DNA of 64,000 nt from Reinekea marinisedimentorum (GCF_004341165.1 NZ_SLZR01000003.1:186001-250000), one strand, 5' to 3'; numbered from the stretch's first letter, positions 24,640 through 35,127 are shown. Numbers and translations: made by a program. The notes: a model not told the origin generated them from the letters alone.

Positions 24640-27243
24640 CTAGTCCTCTTCAACGACTTCTGCATTGGCAACGACACTGAACACAATGTTTTTGTCATCG
24701 CGACTGGCGACCACTGTATCGCCCGGTTTAAATTTTCCACCGAGAATCTGTTTCGCCAGCTCTTTTTCGATTCGCGCTTTAATGACACGCTTGAGCGGAC
24801 GCGCACCGAACAATGGGTCGAACCCAGCTTCGGCGATTAAGTCGATTACGGAGTCGTCAACCTCCAGTGCTAGTTCGTTTTCAGCCATTCGGGTTTGCAG
24901 ATAAGCCAGTTGAATGCGCGAAATGTCGCGAATTTCATTCTGACGTAATGGGTGGAAGACCACCGTTTCATCCAGACGATTAATAAACTCCGGCCGGAAA
25001 TGCTGACCCACCACTTCCATGACACTTTCTTTCATCTGTTCATAGTGCTCGTCACCGGCCAGCTCCTGAATCAGCTGACTTCCCAGGTTAGAGGTCATTA
25101 CTATGACGGTATTTCGGAAATCAACCGTGCGGCCCTGGCCATCGGTCAGGCGACCATCATCCATAACCTGCAACAGAATGTTGAATACATCCGGGTGAGC
25201 CTTTTCAACTTCATCGAGCAGAATGACGGCGTACGGGCGTCTGCGTACCGCTTCCGTTAAGTAACCACCCTCTTCGTAGCCGACATAACCGGGAGGCGCA
25301 CCAATTAAACGCGCAACCGAATGCTTTTCCATAAACTCGGACATATCAATCCGCACCATGGAATCTTCAGTATCGAACAGAAACTCTGCCAAGGCTTTGG
25401 TAAGTTCGGTTTTACCGACACCCGTTGGGCCAAGGAACAGGAAGCAACCGTTCGGGCGTTTAGGGTCGGAAAGACCGGCGCGCGAGCTGCGAATAGCATC
25501 GGAAACAGCTTCAATAGCTTCTTCCTGGCCAATCACCCGCTTACCTAACGCCTCTTCCATATGCAGTAGTTTTTCGCGTTCGCCTTCCAGCATTTTAGAT
25601 ACTGGGATGCCGGTCCAGCGGGAAACGACTTCGGCAATTTCCTCTTCGGTAACATTGTTACGCAGCAGTGTCATTTCATTTGATTCAGCGGCCTGTGCGC
25701 CTGCCAGCTGTTTTTCCAGCTCGGGAATACGGCCATACTGCAGCTCCGACATGCGGGCTAAATCGCCGGCACGGTGTGCCGCTTCCAAGTCTATTCGGGC
25801 ACGATCCAGCTCTTCCTTAACATGGGTAGCTCCCTGCAAAGAGGCTTTCTCTGCCTTCCATATCTCTTCCAGATCTGAGAATTCTTTTTCTAAACCGCCG
25901 ATATCGTCTTCCAGCAGTTCCAAACGTTTTTGTGAGGCCTGATCCTTCTCTTTTTTCAGCGCTTCACGCTCCATTTTCAACTGAATTAATCGGCGATCCA
26001 GTTTATCCATCTCTTCGGGCATGGAATCAATTTCCATGCGAATACGGGAACCGGCTTCATCGATCAGGTCAATTGCTTTATCTGGCAACTGACGATCGGT
26101 AATGTAGCGGGTTGAAAGTGTTACCGCAGAAACAATCGCCGAGTCGGTAATATCGACACCATGATGAAGTTCGTACTTTTCTTTTAAACCACGCAGAATA
26201 GCAATGGTGTCTTCCTGAGTGGGTTCATCAACCAACACCTTCTGGAAGCGTCGCTCAAGCGCAGCATCTTTTTCAATGTACTGGCGGTACTCATCCAGCG
26301 TGGTTGCGCCTACGCAATGCAGTTCGCCGCGCGCCAGTGCCGGTTTCAGCATGTTGCCGGCATCCATTGCGCCATCGGCCTTGCCCGCACCAACCATGGT
26401 ATGAATTTCATCGATGAACAGAATTATGGCGCCTTCCTGTTTGGAGACATCATTCAATACCGCTTTCAGGCGCTCTTCAAATTCGCCACGGAATTTTGCA
26501 CCGGCAATCAGCGCTGCCATATCGAGCGATAACAGGCGTCTATTCTTCAGGCCTTCAGGTACTTCGCCGTTAACTATGCGTTGCGCCAAGCCTTCAACGA
26601 TGGCGGTTTTACCGACACCGGGTTCACCAATCAGCACCGGGTTGTTTTTTGTGCGGCGCTGCAAAACCTGAATGACACGGCGAATTTCATCATCGCGGCC
26701 AATCACCGGGTCTAGCTTGCCCTGCTCGGCTCGCTCGGTCAGGTCGATGGTGTACTTTTCCAGTGCCTGACGCTGTTCTTCGGCGTTGGGGTCATTCACA
26801 GTTTGGCCGCCACGCACTTCATCAATGGCTTTTTCCACGGCGGCTTTCGTCGCGCCGGCGGATTTAAGCAACTCACCCAGGGTGCCTTTTTCTTCAATGG
26901 CGGCAAGCAGGAAAAGTTCGCTGGAAATATATTGGTCGTTGCGCTTTTGCGCGAGCTTTTCCACCTGGTTAAACAGCCGGTTTAAATCATTGGAGATGTG
27001 AACATCACCGGCATCACCGGTAACGCTGGGTAATCGTTCAATGGCCTCGCTCAACTCTGAACGAAGCTGGTTTGTATTTGCGCCAACTTTTGCCAGTAAA
27101 GGACGAATTGAACCACCATCCTGGTTCAACAAAGCAGACATAACATGGACTGGCTCGATGTATTGGTTATCGTGCCCTAGTGCCAGGCTTTGGGCATCAG
27201 CCAGAGCCAATTGGAACTTGCTGGTTAATTTATCGATTCGCAT
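24640..27243 (-). CDS. clpB: ATP-dependent disaggregase ClpB
   Basis: An 867-residue Hsp100. N-terminal Clp repeats (1-145), AAA1 with [15 protein letters not shown] near 205, a long middle coiled coil (about 400-525), AAA2 with [15 protein letters not shown] near 605, and a C-terminal small domain. It threads aggregated proteins with DnaK to refold them. Heads the minus-strand order clpB-cbpA-cbpM. The only promoter I can see is sigma-70-like at 27271; no clear heat-shock (sigma-32) CCCCAT -10 element is visible. Confidence 0.96.
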   Translation of the reverse strand: MRIDKLTSKFQLALADAQSLALGHDNQYIEPVHVMSALLNQDGGSIRPLLAKVGANTNQLRSELSEAIERLPSVTGDAGDVHISNDLNRLFNQVEKLAQKRNDQYISSELFLLAAIEEKGTLGELLKSAGATKAAVEKAIDEVRGGQTVNDPNAEEQRQALEKYTIDLTERAEQGKLDPVIGRDDEIRRVIQVLQRRTKNNPVLIGEPGVGKTAIVEGLAQRIVNGEVPEGLKNRRLLSLDMAALIAGAKFRGEFEERLKAVLNDVSKQEGAIILFIDEIHTMVGAGKADGAMDAGNMLKPALARGELHCVGATTLDEYRQYIEKDAALERRFQKVLVDEPTQEDTIAILRGLKEKYELHHGVDITDSAIVSAVTLSTRYITDRQLPDKAIDLIDEAGSRIRMEIDSMPEEMDKLDRRLIQLKMEREALKKEKDQASQKRLELLEDDIGGLEKEFSDLEEIWKAEKASLQGATHVKEELDRARIDLEAAHRAGDLARMSELQYGRIPELEKQLAGAQAAESNEMTLLRNNVTEEEIAEVVSRWTGIPVSKMLEGEREKLLHMEEALGKRVIGQEEAIEAVSDAIRSSRAGLSDPKRPNGCFLFLGPTGVGKTELTKALAEFLFDTEDSMVRIDMSEFMEKHSVARLIGAPPGYVGYEEGGYLTEAVRRRPYAVILLDEVEKAHPDVFNILLQVMDDGRLTDGQGRTVDFRNTVIVMTSNLGSQLIQELAGDEHYEQMKESVMEVVGQHFRPEFINRLDETVVFHPLRQNEIRDISRIQLAYLQTRMAENELALEVDDSVIDLIAEAGFDPLFGARPLKRVIKARIEKELAKQILGGKFKPGDTVVASRDDKNIVFSVVANAEVVEED

Positions 27244-27270
27244 ATTGAGGGCTCCAAGAGCATATTTAAC

Positions 27271-27299
27271 ACTATAGAAGTTGCGTTAACTGTTCGCAA
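27271..27299 (-). promoter_or_regulatory. Candidate sigma-70 promoter of clpB
   Basis: On the minus strand TTGCGA (27299-27294), a 17-nt spacer, TATAGT (27276-27271), 28 nt before the start codon. Good spacing and a 5/6 -10. Confidence 0.6.
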
Positions 27300-27461
27300 T
27301 TCAACCCTCAGACCTGTTAGAAAACTATTTTTTACAAGCTCTTTTAATATTATTTTTGTACTTAATAAGACTGTGTTTTTTTATTTTGTAATAAGAAAAC
27401 AGAGGCTGGAACCCAATGACCATTGTTTGATTTTTAGCAACTTCTGCTGTTCAAAAAATTA

Positions 27462-28142
27462 TCATCTGTTGAGCCAGAGGGTCATGGTTGTGCTGCTATC
27501 GCTGCCGTATTCAAAGCGAAAAACCTTACCCTTCTGCAGAATTAGAACATTGGCCCGCTGCTTGGACGGGACCAGTTGCAACATACCGACTTCGTAGTCT
27601 GAAAGACGAAAAACCTTTGAACCTTTGACTGCCCAGATAGGTTTGTTAAGCAGGTAAGCCGTGTTACGTAAACCACTCTCCGTTTGATCGCCGCAATCCA
27701 GGCTTTCAGGTTCTACGTTAAAGCTCTGATAGGTCAGCCACTCCGGTGTGACCGGTTGTTCAAAAAGGTGCTGTGGCAAGGGTTCATAGCCTAACAATTC
27801 AGAGCGAACATCAGTAAAGGCTTCTGCTTCGTAGCTATAAGCCAACAGTGAGTTACCCTGATATTGCAGCTCTACCGTTTCTTCCAGATCATCCAGGGTA
27901 ATAACCTCTTCACCCACATAGGGGATGGTGATTTCGCCGTCTTCAAGCTGAATAGAGGTGGTGCGGTTTAATGAAGAGCCCAAATCAATTAACGAGCCGC
28001 TGAAGCGCAACCCGTAATCGACAGGCATCAGTTGTTGTTGCCGGCTCAGCTCCCTTTTGAACTGAAGACAATCCGCTGAAAAATCCTCAGCCAGACAGGC
28101 AAAAGCGGTCGTTAAAACTGAAAGAAAAATTACTCGCTGCAT
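27462..28142 (-). CDS. Secreted protein of unknown function
   Basis: A 226-residue protein with a signal peptide (MQRVIFLSVLTTAFACLAED, cleavage near residue 18). The rest is acidic and rich in beta-prone segments, with cysteines at DCLQF and LDCGDQ that could pair in the periplasm. I do not recognise a family. ATG at 28142 has GGAG 8 nt upstream; the GTG at 28151 would add three residues. No operon partner is evident: clpB upstream regions and the P-type ATPase flank it with gaps over 100 bp. Confidence 0.72.
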   Translation of the reverse strand: MQRVIFLSVLTTAFACLAEDFSADCLQFKRELSRQQQLMPVDYGLRFSGSLIDLGSSLNRTTSIQLEDGEITIPYVGEEVITLDDLEETVELQYQGNSLLAYSYEAEAFTDVRSELLGYEPLPQHLFEQPVTPEWLTYQSFNVEPESLDCGDQTESGLRNTAYLLNKPIWAVKGSKVFRLSDYEVGMLQLVPSKQRANVLILQKGKVFRFEYGSDSSTTMTLWLNR

Positions 28143-28254
28143 CGCTAACACTCCGTTAAATCAGAAAGCTGTGCCAGCTAAAAGAGTTGCCTCTGCTGTA
28201 AAAGTAGCCGCTTAAAGCTAAAACGGCTATGTCATGTTTGCGGGTAAAAGGCAC

Positions 28255-30948
28255 TCAGGATACCGAGCGCCAGATCAGCTTTTCAACTTCGACAATAAAG
28301 AGGATGGGCACGGCCGCCGTAAAAATCATCGCCCAGCTGCCAAGCCCGATTGGCGCTGTACCAAACACCGCCTGGAACAGGCCAAAGTATGTCAACAACA
28401 GCTGGAACACAGCAATAGCCAACAGCGCTATCACCGTTGGCAGTATGCCGTTCAGGAATGAGCGATGGAAAATATGCGAATGCAGGAAACGGCAATTCAG
28501 CAGATAAAAGGCTTCAATGGTTACCAGCGCATTAACGGCTATGGTTCGCGCCTGATCAATATCGACTCCGGCGTTTCTGGCATGCGAAAACAACCAGTAC
28601 ACGGTGAGTGCGCTGTAAACGCCGACCAATAACATTCTGCCAAGCAATGGCAAGGTAATCAGGCTTTGCATGCGTTTTCTGGGCTTTCGTTCCATCACGC
28701 CCTGTTCCGGAGGTTCAAAGGCCAGCGCCAATGCCAGAGTAATGGCGGTCACCATGTTCACCCATAGAATCTGCGCAGGTGTAATGGGCAACAGGCGGCC
28801 GGCAAAAATGGCGATGATAATCACCAGTGCCTGCGCCATGTTAGTCGGCAACACAAACACGATGGATTTCACAATGTTGTCATACACCGTTCTGCCTTCT
28901 GCCACGGCCAGCCGAATGGTGCTGAACAGATCATCGGTCAGCACTATATCGCTGGCTTCTTTAGCGGCTTCGGTTCCCTTCTTACCCATGGCGACGCCGA
29001 TATCTGCCTGACGCAGAGCCGGCGCATCGTTCACACCATCGCCAGTCATTGAAACCACATGTTGCCGAGCACGCAGCGCCTGCACCAGCTGCAGCTTATT
29101 GGCCGGACTGGTGCGGGCGAAGATATCGACCTGCTCAGCGGTTTCGGCAAAGGTATCTGCATCCATTGCATCCAGCTCACTGCCGGTTACAACACGCTCC
29201 GCGCGCAAGCCTAACTCTCTGCCGATGGCACCGGCGGTAATTGGGCTGTCGCCGGTAATCATCTTCACCCGAATACCTGCAGACTGGCAATCAACGATGC
29301 TGGCAATAGCCTCCGGACGTGGCGGGTCACTGATGCCCACCAGGCCAATCAGGGTTACGTCGCGCTCGATCATTGCCTGGCTCAACTCGCCGCTGTCTTC
29401 AACAGACCGGTAAGCCAATGCCATGACCCTCATACCCCGTTCAGCCATGTGGGTAATGGCCGCGTGCCAGTAATCATGGTCCAGCGGTTCAGGCCCATTT
29501 TCCCCCTGCTGAAAATGACTGAATGACATCAGCCTGTCGGGAGCGCCCTTAATGGCGAGAAACTTCGAGCCCTCAGGGTTGTGATGCAGAGTTGCCATAT
29601 ACCGGCGGTCGGAATCGAATGGCAATTCATCTGTTTTACCCCAGTCATGCCGGACTGACGCCGGCACCAGGCCATGCTTCATTGCCAGAGCCAGTAACGC
29701 GCCTTCAGTCGGGTCACCATGCAACTCCCACTCACCTTCATGCTCGCGTATGTTGGCATCGTTGCAGAGCAATGCGACATGACAGGCCAGGTTAATAGAG
29801 TTTTGAGCTAATGGCGGAATATTGCTTTCGTTCGCTTCATCAACGATCGTGCCGGATGGGCTATAGCCTTCCCCGGTCACTTTAAAGGCATGACCGGCGA
29901 CAATAAGTTCCCGCGCGGTCATGGCATTCATGGTCAGTGTTCCGGTTTTATCCGAACAGATAATATCGACAGCACCCAGCACTTCTACGCTGGCCAGCCT
30001 GCGTACCAGTGCATTTTGTTTGGCCATGCGCATCACACCAATAGCCAGTGCAATGGTGACGATGGCCGGTAACCCTTCCGGGATCGACGCCACCAGAATA
30101 CCGATCGCCGCCTGAAACATATCCTGCAACGGGTAGCCTTTCACAAAGAATCCGAACAGCAGTACAAACACCGAAACGATGCCGATACCCATGCTGAGCT
30201 GCTTGGCAAACTGCTCCAGCTGTATCTGCAGGGGTGTTTTGGGTAGCTCGGTATGCTGTACCATTTCAGAAATTTGACCAATCTGTGTATCCACACCGGT
30301 CGCGCAAACCACGCCACGGGCCATACCGCTGGTAACCATCGTCCCCATAAAGGCCATGTTGGTGCGCTCTGCGAGCGGTGCAGCCTGTTCAATCGCGTCA
30401 GCTTGTTTGCTCACTGCGTGAGATTCGCCGGTTAAAGGCGATTCATCACAGCGGAAGTCTTTGCAGTAAAACAGCCGCACATCTGCCGGCACTCTGTCGC
30501 CAGCCTGAATGACAACAACGTCACCCGGAAAGATCATCGAGCTTTCCACGCTCAGCATAGAACCATCGCGCACAACCAGGGTATGCGTTTTCGACATGGA
30601 TTTAATCGCCTGAAGCGCCTGTTCGGCTTTGCCTTCCTGAACAAAACCCACGATCGCATTAATGACCACAACCAGAGCAATAACACCGGCATCGATATAG
30701 TGCTGCAGCAACAGGCTGATAAACGCACTGCCCAGAAGAATGTAAATCAGTACATTTTTAATCTGTAACAGGAACCGTTTCCACGCCGGTGTGGGGCTGG
30801 GCAGCGGCAACGCGTTCAGCCCATAGGTTTGCTGCCTGTCGGCAAGCTCCTTCGAGCTTATGCCAGCATCGGTCGTGTTGTACGCTTTGAAAACATCCTC
30901 GATAGAAGACGCATGCGCCTGACTAACATAATTGGATGATTGATTCAC
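28255..30948 (-). CDS. P2-type cation-transporting ATPase
   Basis: An 897-residue P-type ATPase. Actuator TGES at 173-176, M4 motif PEGLP at 290-294, phosphorylation site DKTGTLT with Asp333, hinge MTGDGVNDAPAL, and M5-M10 containing NMVTAITLALALAFEPPEQG. The PEGLP motif and length fit Ca2+-type/PMR1-like bacterial pumps of the PacL group; the ion is inferred. The GTG start at 30948 has AAAGGAG 7 nt upstream. It follows a PsiE-like gene by 26 nt, probably as an operon. Confidence 0.9.
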   Translation of the reverse strand: MNQSSNYVSQAHASSIEDVFKAYNTTDAGISSKELADRQQTYGLNALPLPSPTPAWKRFLLQIKNVLIYILLGSAFISLLLQHYIDAGVIALVVVINAIVGFVQEGKAEQALQAIKSMSKTHTLVVRDGSMLSVESSMIFPGDVVVIQAGDRVPADVRLFYCKDFRCDESPLTGESHAVSKQADAIEQAAPLAERTNMAFMGTMVTSGMARGVVCATGVDTQIGQISEMVQHTELPKTPLQIQLEQFAKQLSMGIGIVSVFVLLFGFFVKGYPLQDMFQAAIGILVASIPEGLPAIVTIALAIGVMRMAKQNALVRRLASVEVLGAVDIICSDKTGTLTMNAMTARELIVAGHAFKVTGEGYSPSGTIVDEANESNIPPLAQNSINLACHVALLCNDANIREHEGEWELHGDPTEGALLALAMKHGLVPASVRHDWGKTDELPFDSDRRYMATLHHNPEGSKFLAIKGAPDRLMSFSHFQQGENGPEPLDHDYWHAAITHMAERGMRVMALAYRSVEDSGELSQAMIERDVTLIGLVGISDPPRPEAIASIVDCQSAGIRVKMITGDSPITAGAIGRELGLRAERVVTGSELDAMDADTFAETAEQVDIFARTSPANKLQLVQALRARQHVVSMTGDGVNDAPALRQADIGVAMGKKGTEAAKEASDIVLTDDLFSTIRLAVAEGRTVYDNIVKSIVFVLPTNMAQALVIIIAIFAGRLLPITPAQILWVNMVTAITLALALAFEPPEQGVMERKPRKRMQSLITLPLLGRMLLVGVYSALTVYWLFSHARNAGVDIDQARTIAVNALVTIEAFYLLNCRFLHSHIFHRSFLNGILPTVIALLAIAVFQLLLTYFGLFQAVFGTAPIGLGSWAMIFTAAVPILFIVEVEKLIWRSVS

Positions 30949-30974
30949 ACCGCTACTCCTTTCGCTGTTGTAGC

Positions 30975-31481
30975 TTATTTAGGTTCGTTGTTTAGTACGT
31001 CAGTTTGGCTTGGCGAGGCCGGTAATTCGTTCTTCTTTTCATTTTTTGGCATCATCTGGAAACTTGGAGCGCCAACCAGCATCCAGTAACCAACGCTTAA
31101 AGAAAGAATGACCAGAGCCAAGCCGATAATTTCAAGATCGGTGACTTTATCCAGATCCAGTATGATAATTTTTCGTGAAACGGCCATCAGTGCCGTCGCC
31201 AGAACGATCTTTACGTGAATAACTTCATCGCGAAGATAAATCGTGATGTTGACGAAAATCTCTATGGCAATCAGAACCGCCATAAAGGCGCCAAAGGTTG
31301 AGAGCAGGTCCTTCACGGTAATAATCATTATTGGCTTGGTGGTCAGCTTCTGAACGATAGTCCAGGCAACATCAATGACGCCCATCGCAATGACCAAAGT
31401 CATCAACACCGCGAGGATTTTGACCATAACTTTGATAAAAACCTGAAGCCTGTTTATCAGTTCACTTTCTTCTGTTTGCAT
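30975..31481 (-). CDS. PsiE-family membrane protein
   Basis: A 168-residue protein with four predicted membrane helices and the PsiE-family core DLLSTFGAFMAVLIAIEIF and HVKIVLATALMAVSRKIII. PsiE is phosphate-starvation inducible in E. coli, with unknown function. The start has AAGGG 6 nt upstream. First gene of the unit with the P-type ATPase, so it may accompany that pump. No Pho box is seen upstream. Confidence 0.82.
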   Translation of the reverse strand: MQTEESELINRLQVFIKVMVKILAVLMTLVIAMGVIDVAWTIVQKLTTKPIMIITVKDLLSTFGAFMAVLIAIEIFVNITIYLRDEVIHVKIVLATALMAVSRKIIILDLDKVTDLEIIGLALVILSLSVGYWMLVGAPSFQMMPKNEKKNELPASPSQTDVLNNEPK

Positions 31482-31858
31482 GTTTCGCCCTTTGATCAGG
31501 AGTGATGGTTAAGTGCTTGAATTGCGAAGAGGGTTATCAGATGGCTTACGGAACCGGTCAGCCTTTCACTCAGTATTTTGAACGAAATTACGGCCTTGTC
31601 CAACAAATTCAGCACTTGCCTGACTGCTCTAAACTGAGCCCTGTAACAGTAAACATAGCACCTGAATCTACTTATGGTTTTTCTTGGTGATAACGCAACA
31701 ACAATGCATTATATATGCCGCTTTAACAGTCCGACTGTTTGGCGCTCAGGAACTCAGCCGGAATATGGCTTGCGACCTACACGATAACGACGAACCAAAC
31801 TATATTTCTTAGACCAACCAAGATTTCACAGATTAACCCTGCTAATGGTGAACCCACT
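31482..31858. other. Gene-free region upstream of the UspE-like gene
   Basis: This 377-bp divergent region holds no convincing gene. AACAGTC-C-GACTGTT (31725-31739) is a 15-bp palindrome, and TTGGTG (31684-31689) with CATTAT 17 nt later is a weak promoter candidate. An open frame at 31502-31690 has no ribosome site and ordinary chance composition. Confidence 0.5.
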
Positions 31859-32779
31859 ATGACCACTCAATTTAAAAATATCCTTTGCTACATTGATCCT
31901 GTGCAAAGTGCAGATGCGACACTGGCAACCGCCGTAAAATTAGCAAGTGAAAACAATGCCCAGTTAACACTGGCCAGTGTCGTACGCCCTATTCCGCATG
32001 TCAGTTCTTTGCAGCCAGCCTATGCCGAAATCCAGAAAGACCAGCTAAATACACTGGCTGAAAAAATCTCCAGCAAAGCGCTATCGGTTAAGACCGAGCT
32101 TATTGTCAGCGACCTGGGCGCTATCGATGTCGTTAAACTTGTGCATGAGAAAGCCTACGATTTGGTCATTAAGCCGGCGGATCATGGCGTCATTGGTAAG
32201 GTAATGAAGTTTGGCAGTCAGGATTATCATCTGTTGCGCAAGTGCCCTTCACCGGTGTGGGTTAACAAGCAGGATCAGGATCCTAAGTCATTTAAGATTC
32301 TGGCCGCGGTAGATGTTGACCCGCTGCAGGAAGAAAACAAAGAACTGAATCAGGCAATCATTGCGCATGCAAAGTCTTTAGTCAGTGCCTTTGATGGTGA
32401 ATTGCATATTGTGCACGCCTGGGGCTTGCCGACAGAAACCAAGAATGCCCTATTCCATTTCAATAAAACCAAAGCCGCCTATGAAGAAGCCTTGCAGACA
32501 CTGAAAGGCAAACACAGCGAATGGTGGGACACATTCCTCAAAGAAAGTGGTCTGAGCGAAGGTTCATACCATGCCCACTTCCTCAATGGCAGCGCGGAAG
32601 AAGTTATTCCTGAGCTGGCGGATTCGATCTGTGCCGATGTTACCGTGATGGGGACCGTCGCCCGTACCGGTATTCCGGGCTTCTTTATTGGCAACACGGC
32701 TGAAAAGATTCTTTCCGATCTTAACAGCTCGGTACTGGCCATTAAGCCGGTTAATTTTGTTTCACCGATTCTGGAATAA
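31859..32779 (+). CDS. Tandem universal stress protein, UspE-like
   Basis: A 306-residue protein with two Usp domains, residues 1-145 and 150-306. The second ends with VMGTVARTGIPGFFIGNTAEKI, which carries the G-x2-G-x9-G nucleotide-binding pattern in modified form. Length and plan match UspE (about 316 aa), which supports stress survival and motility in E. coli. I chose the ATG at 31859 where the first Usp strand begins (MTTQFKNILCYIDP); the frame is open 120 nt further upstream without homology. Followed by the DUF502 gene 46 nt on. Confidence 0.88.
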   Translation: MTTQFKNILCYIDPVQSADATLATAVKLASENNAQLTLASVVRPIPHVSSLQPAYAEIQKDQLNTLAEKISSKALSVKTELIVSDLGAIDVVKLVHEKAYDLVIKPADHGVIGKVMKFGSQDYHLLRKCPSPVWVNKQDQDPKSFKILAAVDVDPLQEENKELNQAIIAHAKSLVSAFDGELHIVHAWGLPTETKNALFHFNKTKAAYEEALQTLKGKHSEWWDTFLKESGLSEGSYHAHFLNGSAEEVIPELADSICADVTVMGTVARTGIPGFFIGNTAEKILSDLNSSVLAIKPVNFVSPILE

Positions 32780-32825
32780 ACTGCCGGTTTTGCGGTTATG
32801 TATTTAAGGCTGACAGGGTAATGTT

Positions 32826-33443
32826 ATGACCAAGCTTAAAAATTTTCTGATTACAGTCACTATCGGCGGCCTGGCGGTTATTTTGCCAATCGCCATTCTG
32901 CTGAAGATTTTTCTGTGGCTCTATAACTGGGCCATTAGCCTAATACAACCCATTACCAGTCTGCTTGTTGAAACCACTCAGGCCAGCCAAACGCTGGCCC
33001 AATGGCTCTCGTTTTTCAGTGTTATCAGTAGTTGCTTTCTGGTAGGTCTGTTGGTCAGAACGGGCTGGGGCAAGTGGCTTCACGATGGACTGGAGCGGCT
33101 GCTGCTTACGCGCATACCCGGCTATAAAATGCTGAAAGAACTGATGGCAAAGCTGCAGCCGGAACAGGGGCAAAAATTCACCCAGCCGGTGCTGGTTCGA
33201 TTAGGTGAAAATACCGGTGAGTTTCTAGGTTTTATCACTGAAGAATACGGCGACGATCGCTTTGCGGTGTTCATACCGACAAGCCCCAGCCCAATGAATG
33301 GTTTTGTTATTCAAACAGACATCAGCCGCCTGCGCTATGTGAACGTTTCTGCTGAAACGATGATGAAATCGGTGATTGCCTGCGGGGTTGGCTCCACCGA
33401 AATCATTAACAATGCCGATGCTTCCTCGCAGTCGAAGGCCTAA
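32826..33443 (+). CDS. DUF502-family membrane protein
   Basis: A 205-residue protein with two N-terminal membrane helices (8-35 and 60-82) and a soluble C-terminal domain containing GYKMLKELMAKL and AVFIPTSPSPMNGFV. The TxxSPxSG-like loop and layout fit DUF502. Function unknown. Probably co-transcribed with the UspE-like gene; ends 4 nt from the convergent mscS-type gene. Confidence 0.8.
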   Translation: MTKLKNFLITVTIGGLAVILPIAILLKIFLWLYNWAISLIQPITSLLVETTQASQTLAQWLSFFSVISSCFLVGLLVRTGWGKWLHDGLERLLLTRIPGYKMLKELMAKLQPEQGQKFTQPVLVRLGENTGEFLGFITEEYGDDRFAVFIPTSPSPMNGFVIQTDISRLRYVNVSAETMMKSVIACGVGSTEIINNADASSQSKA

Positions 33444-33446
33444 CCG

Positions 33447-34325
33447 TCAGTTAAGGTCGCGCTTCTGCTCTGCAGAAGCCTCAGGCGTTCGCGGTTCTAC
33501 CATGGTCACTGGTATCGCATCCGTTTCTGACCCGGCGTAGAGGCTCAGGTGCGGGAACGGAATTTCAATACCATGCTCATCGAATGCCAGCTTAACTTCC
33601 TCAAAGATGCTGTTTTTAAGCTTTAAAAAGTTTTCCCGTTGCGCCCAAACCGAGAGCTGAATATCCATAGAAGAGTCACCGAAGCCCTGAAAGATAAAGA
33701 GTGGGTCTGGTTCTTTCAGGCACAGCGGGTTTCTATCGGCCACCTCTAACAACACTTCTTTCACTTTGCTGATGTTCTCCCGGTAAGCCACACCCAGCAG
33801 CAGATCGAAGCGACGAATCGGGAATTTAGTCAGGGTGGTTACTTCCGATTTAATCATGGTTTCATTGGGAATGCGTACAAACAGGTTATCGAAGGTTCTC
33901 AGCTTTACCGAGAGCAGATCAATAGAGATCACCTCCCCTGTCGTGCCACCGACACGAATAACATCCGCGATGGAAAAAGGCCGCTCGACCATTAGAAACA
34001 GTCCACTGATCAGGTTAGAAGCCGAAGTCTGGGAAGCAAAACCAACCGCCACCGTTAAGATACCGGCGGCCCCTAACAACAGGGAAAGATCAAAGCCCAA
34101 TTGGCGCAATGCAGAAACGACGAACAGGCCCCAGATGACGTAAAAAACACTCCGTTTTAGCGCCAGTTGGCTGTGTGCTGTTAGCGCTTTCGGGAAAAAC
34201 TTTATCGCCGCAGCACTGGCTAAGCGGGCAATAAAGAAACCACCGATAATCAATAGCAGCGATCTGCTGAAAACAAACAGCCGAGTCACTTCCAGAAATT
34301 CAATCAGGCTCTTTAACTCTTCCAT
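33447..34325 (-). CDS. MscS-family mechanosensitive channel
   Basis: A 292-residue protein with three to four membrane helices, the pore helix region LLLGAAGILTVAVGFASQTS (TM3), then GLFLMVERPFSIADVIRVGG and the beta domain with VKLRTFDNLFVRIPNETM, as in MscS. It opens under membrane tension to release solutes at osmotic downshock. ATG follows AAAGG. The DUF432-like gene lies 25 nt upstream in the same direction, so the pair is an operon. Confidence 0.9.
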   Translation of the reverse strand: MEELKSLIEFLEVTRLFVFSRSLLLIIGGFFIARLASAAAIKFFPKALTAHSQLALKRSVFYVIWGLFVVSALRQLGFDLSLLLGAAGILTVAVGFASQTSASNLISGLFLMVERPFSIADVIRVGGTTGEVISIDLLSVKLRTFDNLFVRIPNETMIKSEVTTLTKFPIRRFDLLLGVAYRENISKVKEVLLEVADRNPLCLKEPDPLFIFQGFGDSSMDIQLSVWAQRENFLKLKNSIFEEVKLAFDEHGIEIPFPHLSLYAGSETDAIPVTMVEPRTPEASAEQKRDLN

Positions 34326-34350
34326 AGATTACTACCTTTGGGCTCTCAAG

Positions 34351-35127
34351 TTATAAAAACAGGCTGCTGATGCGCCTGATAAAGGTGCGTTTTTCAGACA
34401 GGACCCGAGGTTCGCTCACCCGAATAGATTTACCGGCTTCAATGGGAGCCTCTTTGCTGATTTCCAGCTCGGCGTCATCGTCTTCACCCCGAATAATGTT
34501 CACGACCTCTGTCCACAAATGGTGGCTTTCATCACTGAACAGCCCCAACAACGGCACGGGTACATTGAAGCGGTCTATGACCAGAACTTCACTGTGTTGG
34601 TTGGATACGCAAATCGGGGTAATAGCACGGTACGGCGCTCGTTCCAGTGCATTCAGCTGTAAACGCGCGTCGGTATACTTGGCATAGCAGATTTCGCCGC
34701 TGATCGTGGAAGACCCGAACCAGGAGTCTGAGGGGCGCCAGAACGGCACATCGAGTATCAGGCTATCGTTCTTTAACGTGCGCGCCTGAAACCACAATGG
34801 CGTACTCACATACAGCCTCGCTCTTTCGCCAGGCAATATTTTCAGTGGCGTTGCCGGGCGCGTAACAAAGGAGCGGTCTGCCAGCGCGGGCAGCACGGAA
34901 AGGTGCTCTGTTGTGCCGTGTTGCAGGTTGCGGCTTTGCTTCCTGATATCCAGCAGTTCCGGATCATGCCAGTCACCCATCACAACAGGCGAGCGGTTTT
35001 CCTGCTCGGCTTCAAGGTTCCACGTTACCCACTCGCCTTCAAGGCGACTGATGACAATGGCCCGGGCACCAATTTGCCAGCTGAGCTTTTGTTCTAAAGA
35101 TACTGAAACCTCACCCCACCAATGCAC
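34351..35127 (-). CDS. Soluble protein paired with MscS, DUF432-like
   Basis: A 258-residue protein with no signal or membrane segment. It is rich in beta strands with tryptophans (HWWGEVSVSL, EWVTWNLEAE, FWRPSDSWFG). I read it as DUF432-like because such proteins are recalled next to MscS channels, but the match is from memory. The GTG start at 35127 has GGGAGG 7 nt upstream, far better than ATG at 35208. It leads the operon with the channel gene and may modulate it. Confidence 0.6.
   Translation of the reverse strand: MHWWGEVSVSLEQKLSWQIGARAIVISRLEGEWVTWNLEAEQENRSPVVMGDWHDPELLDIRKQSRNLQHGTTEHLSVLPALADRSFVTRPATPLKILPGERARLYVSTPLWFQARTLKNDSLILDVPFWRPSDSWFGSSTISGEICYAKYTDARLQLNALERAPYRAITPICVSNQHSEVLVIDRFNVPVPLLGLFSDESHHLWTEVVNIIRGEDDDAELEISKEAPIEAGKSIRVSEPRVLSEKRTFIRRISSLFL

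Noticed and set aside
27244-27330. Sigma-32 promoter for clpB
   Set aside because: A TTGAAT is present, but no CCCCAT-like -10 follows at suitable spacing; a sigma-70-like promoter fits better.
31502-31690. 62-codon open frame upstream of the UspE-like gene
   Set aside because: No ribosome site and no recognisable protein features; it probably is non-coding control DNA.
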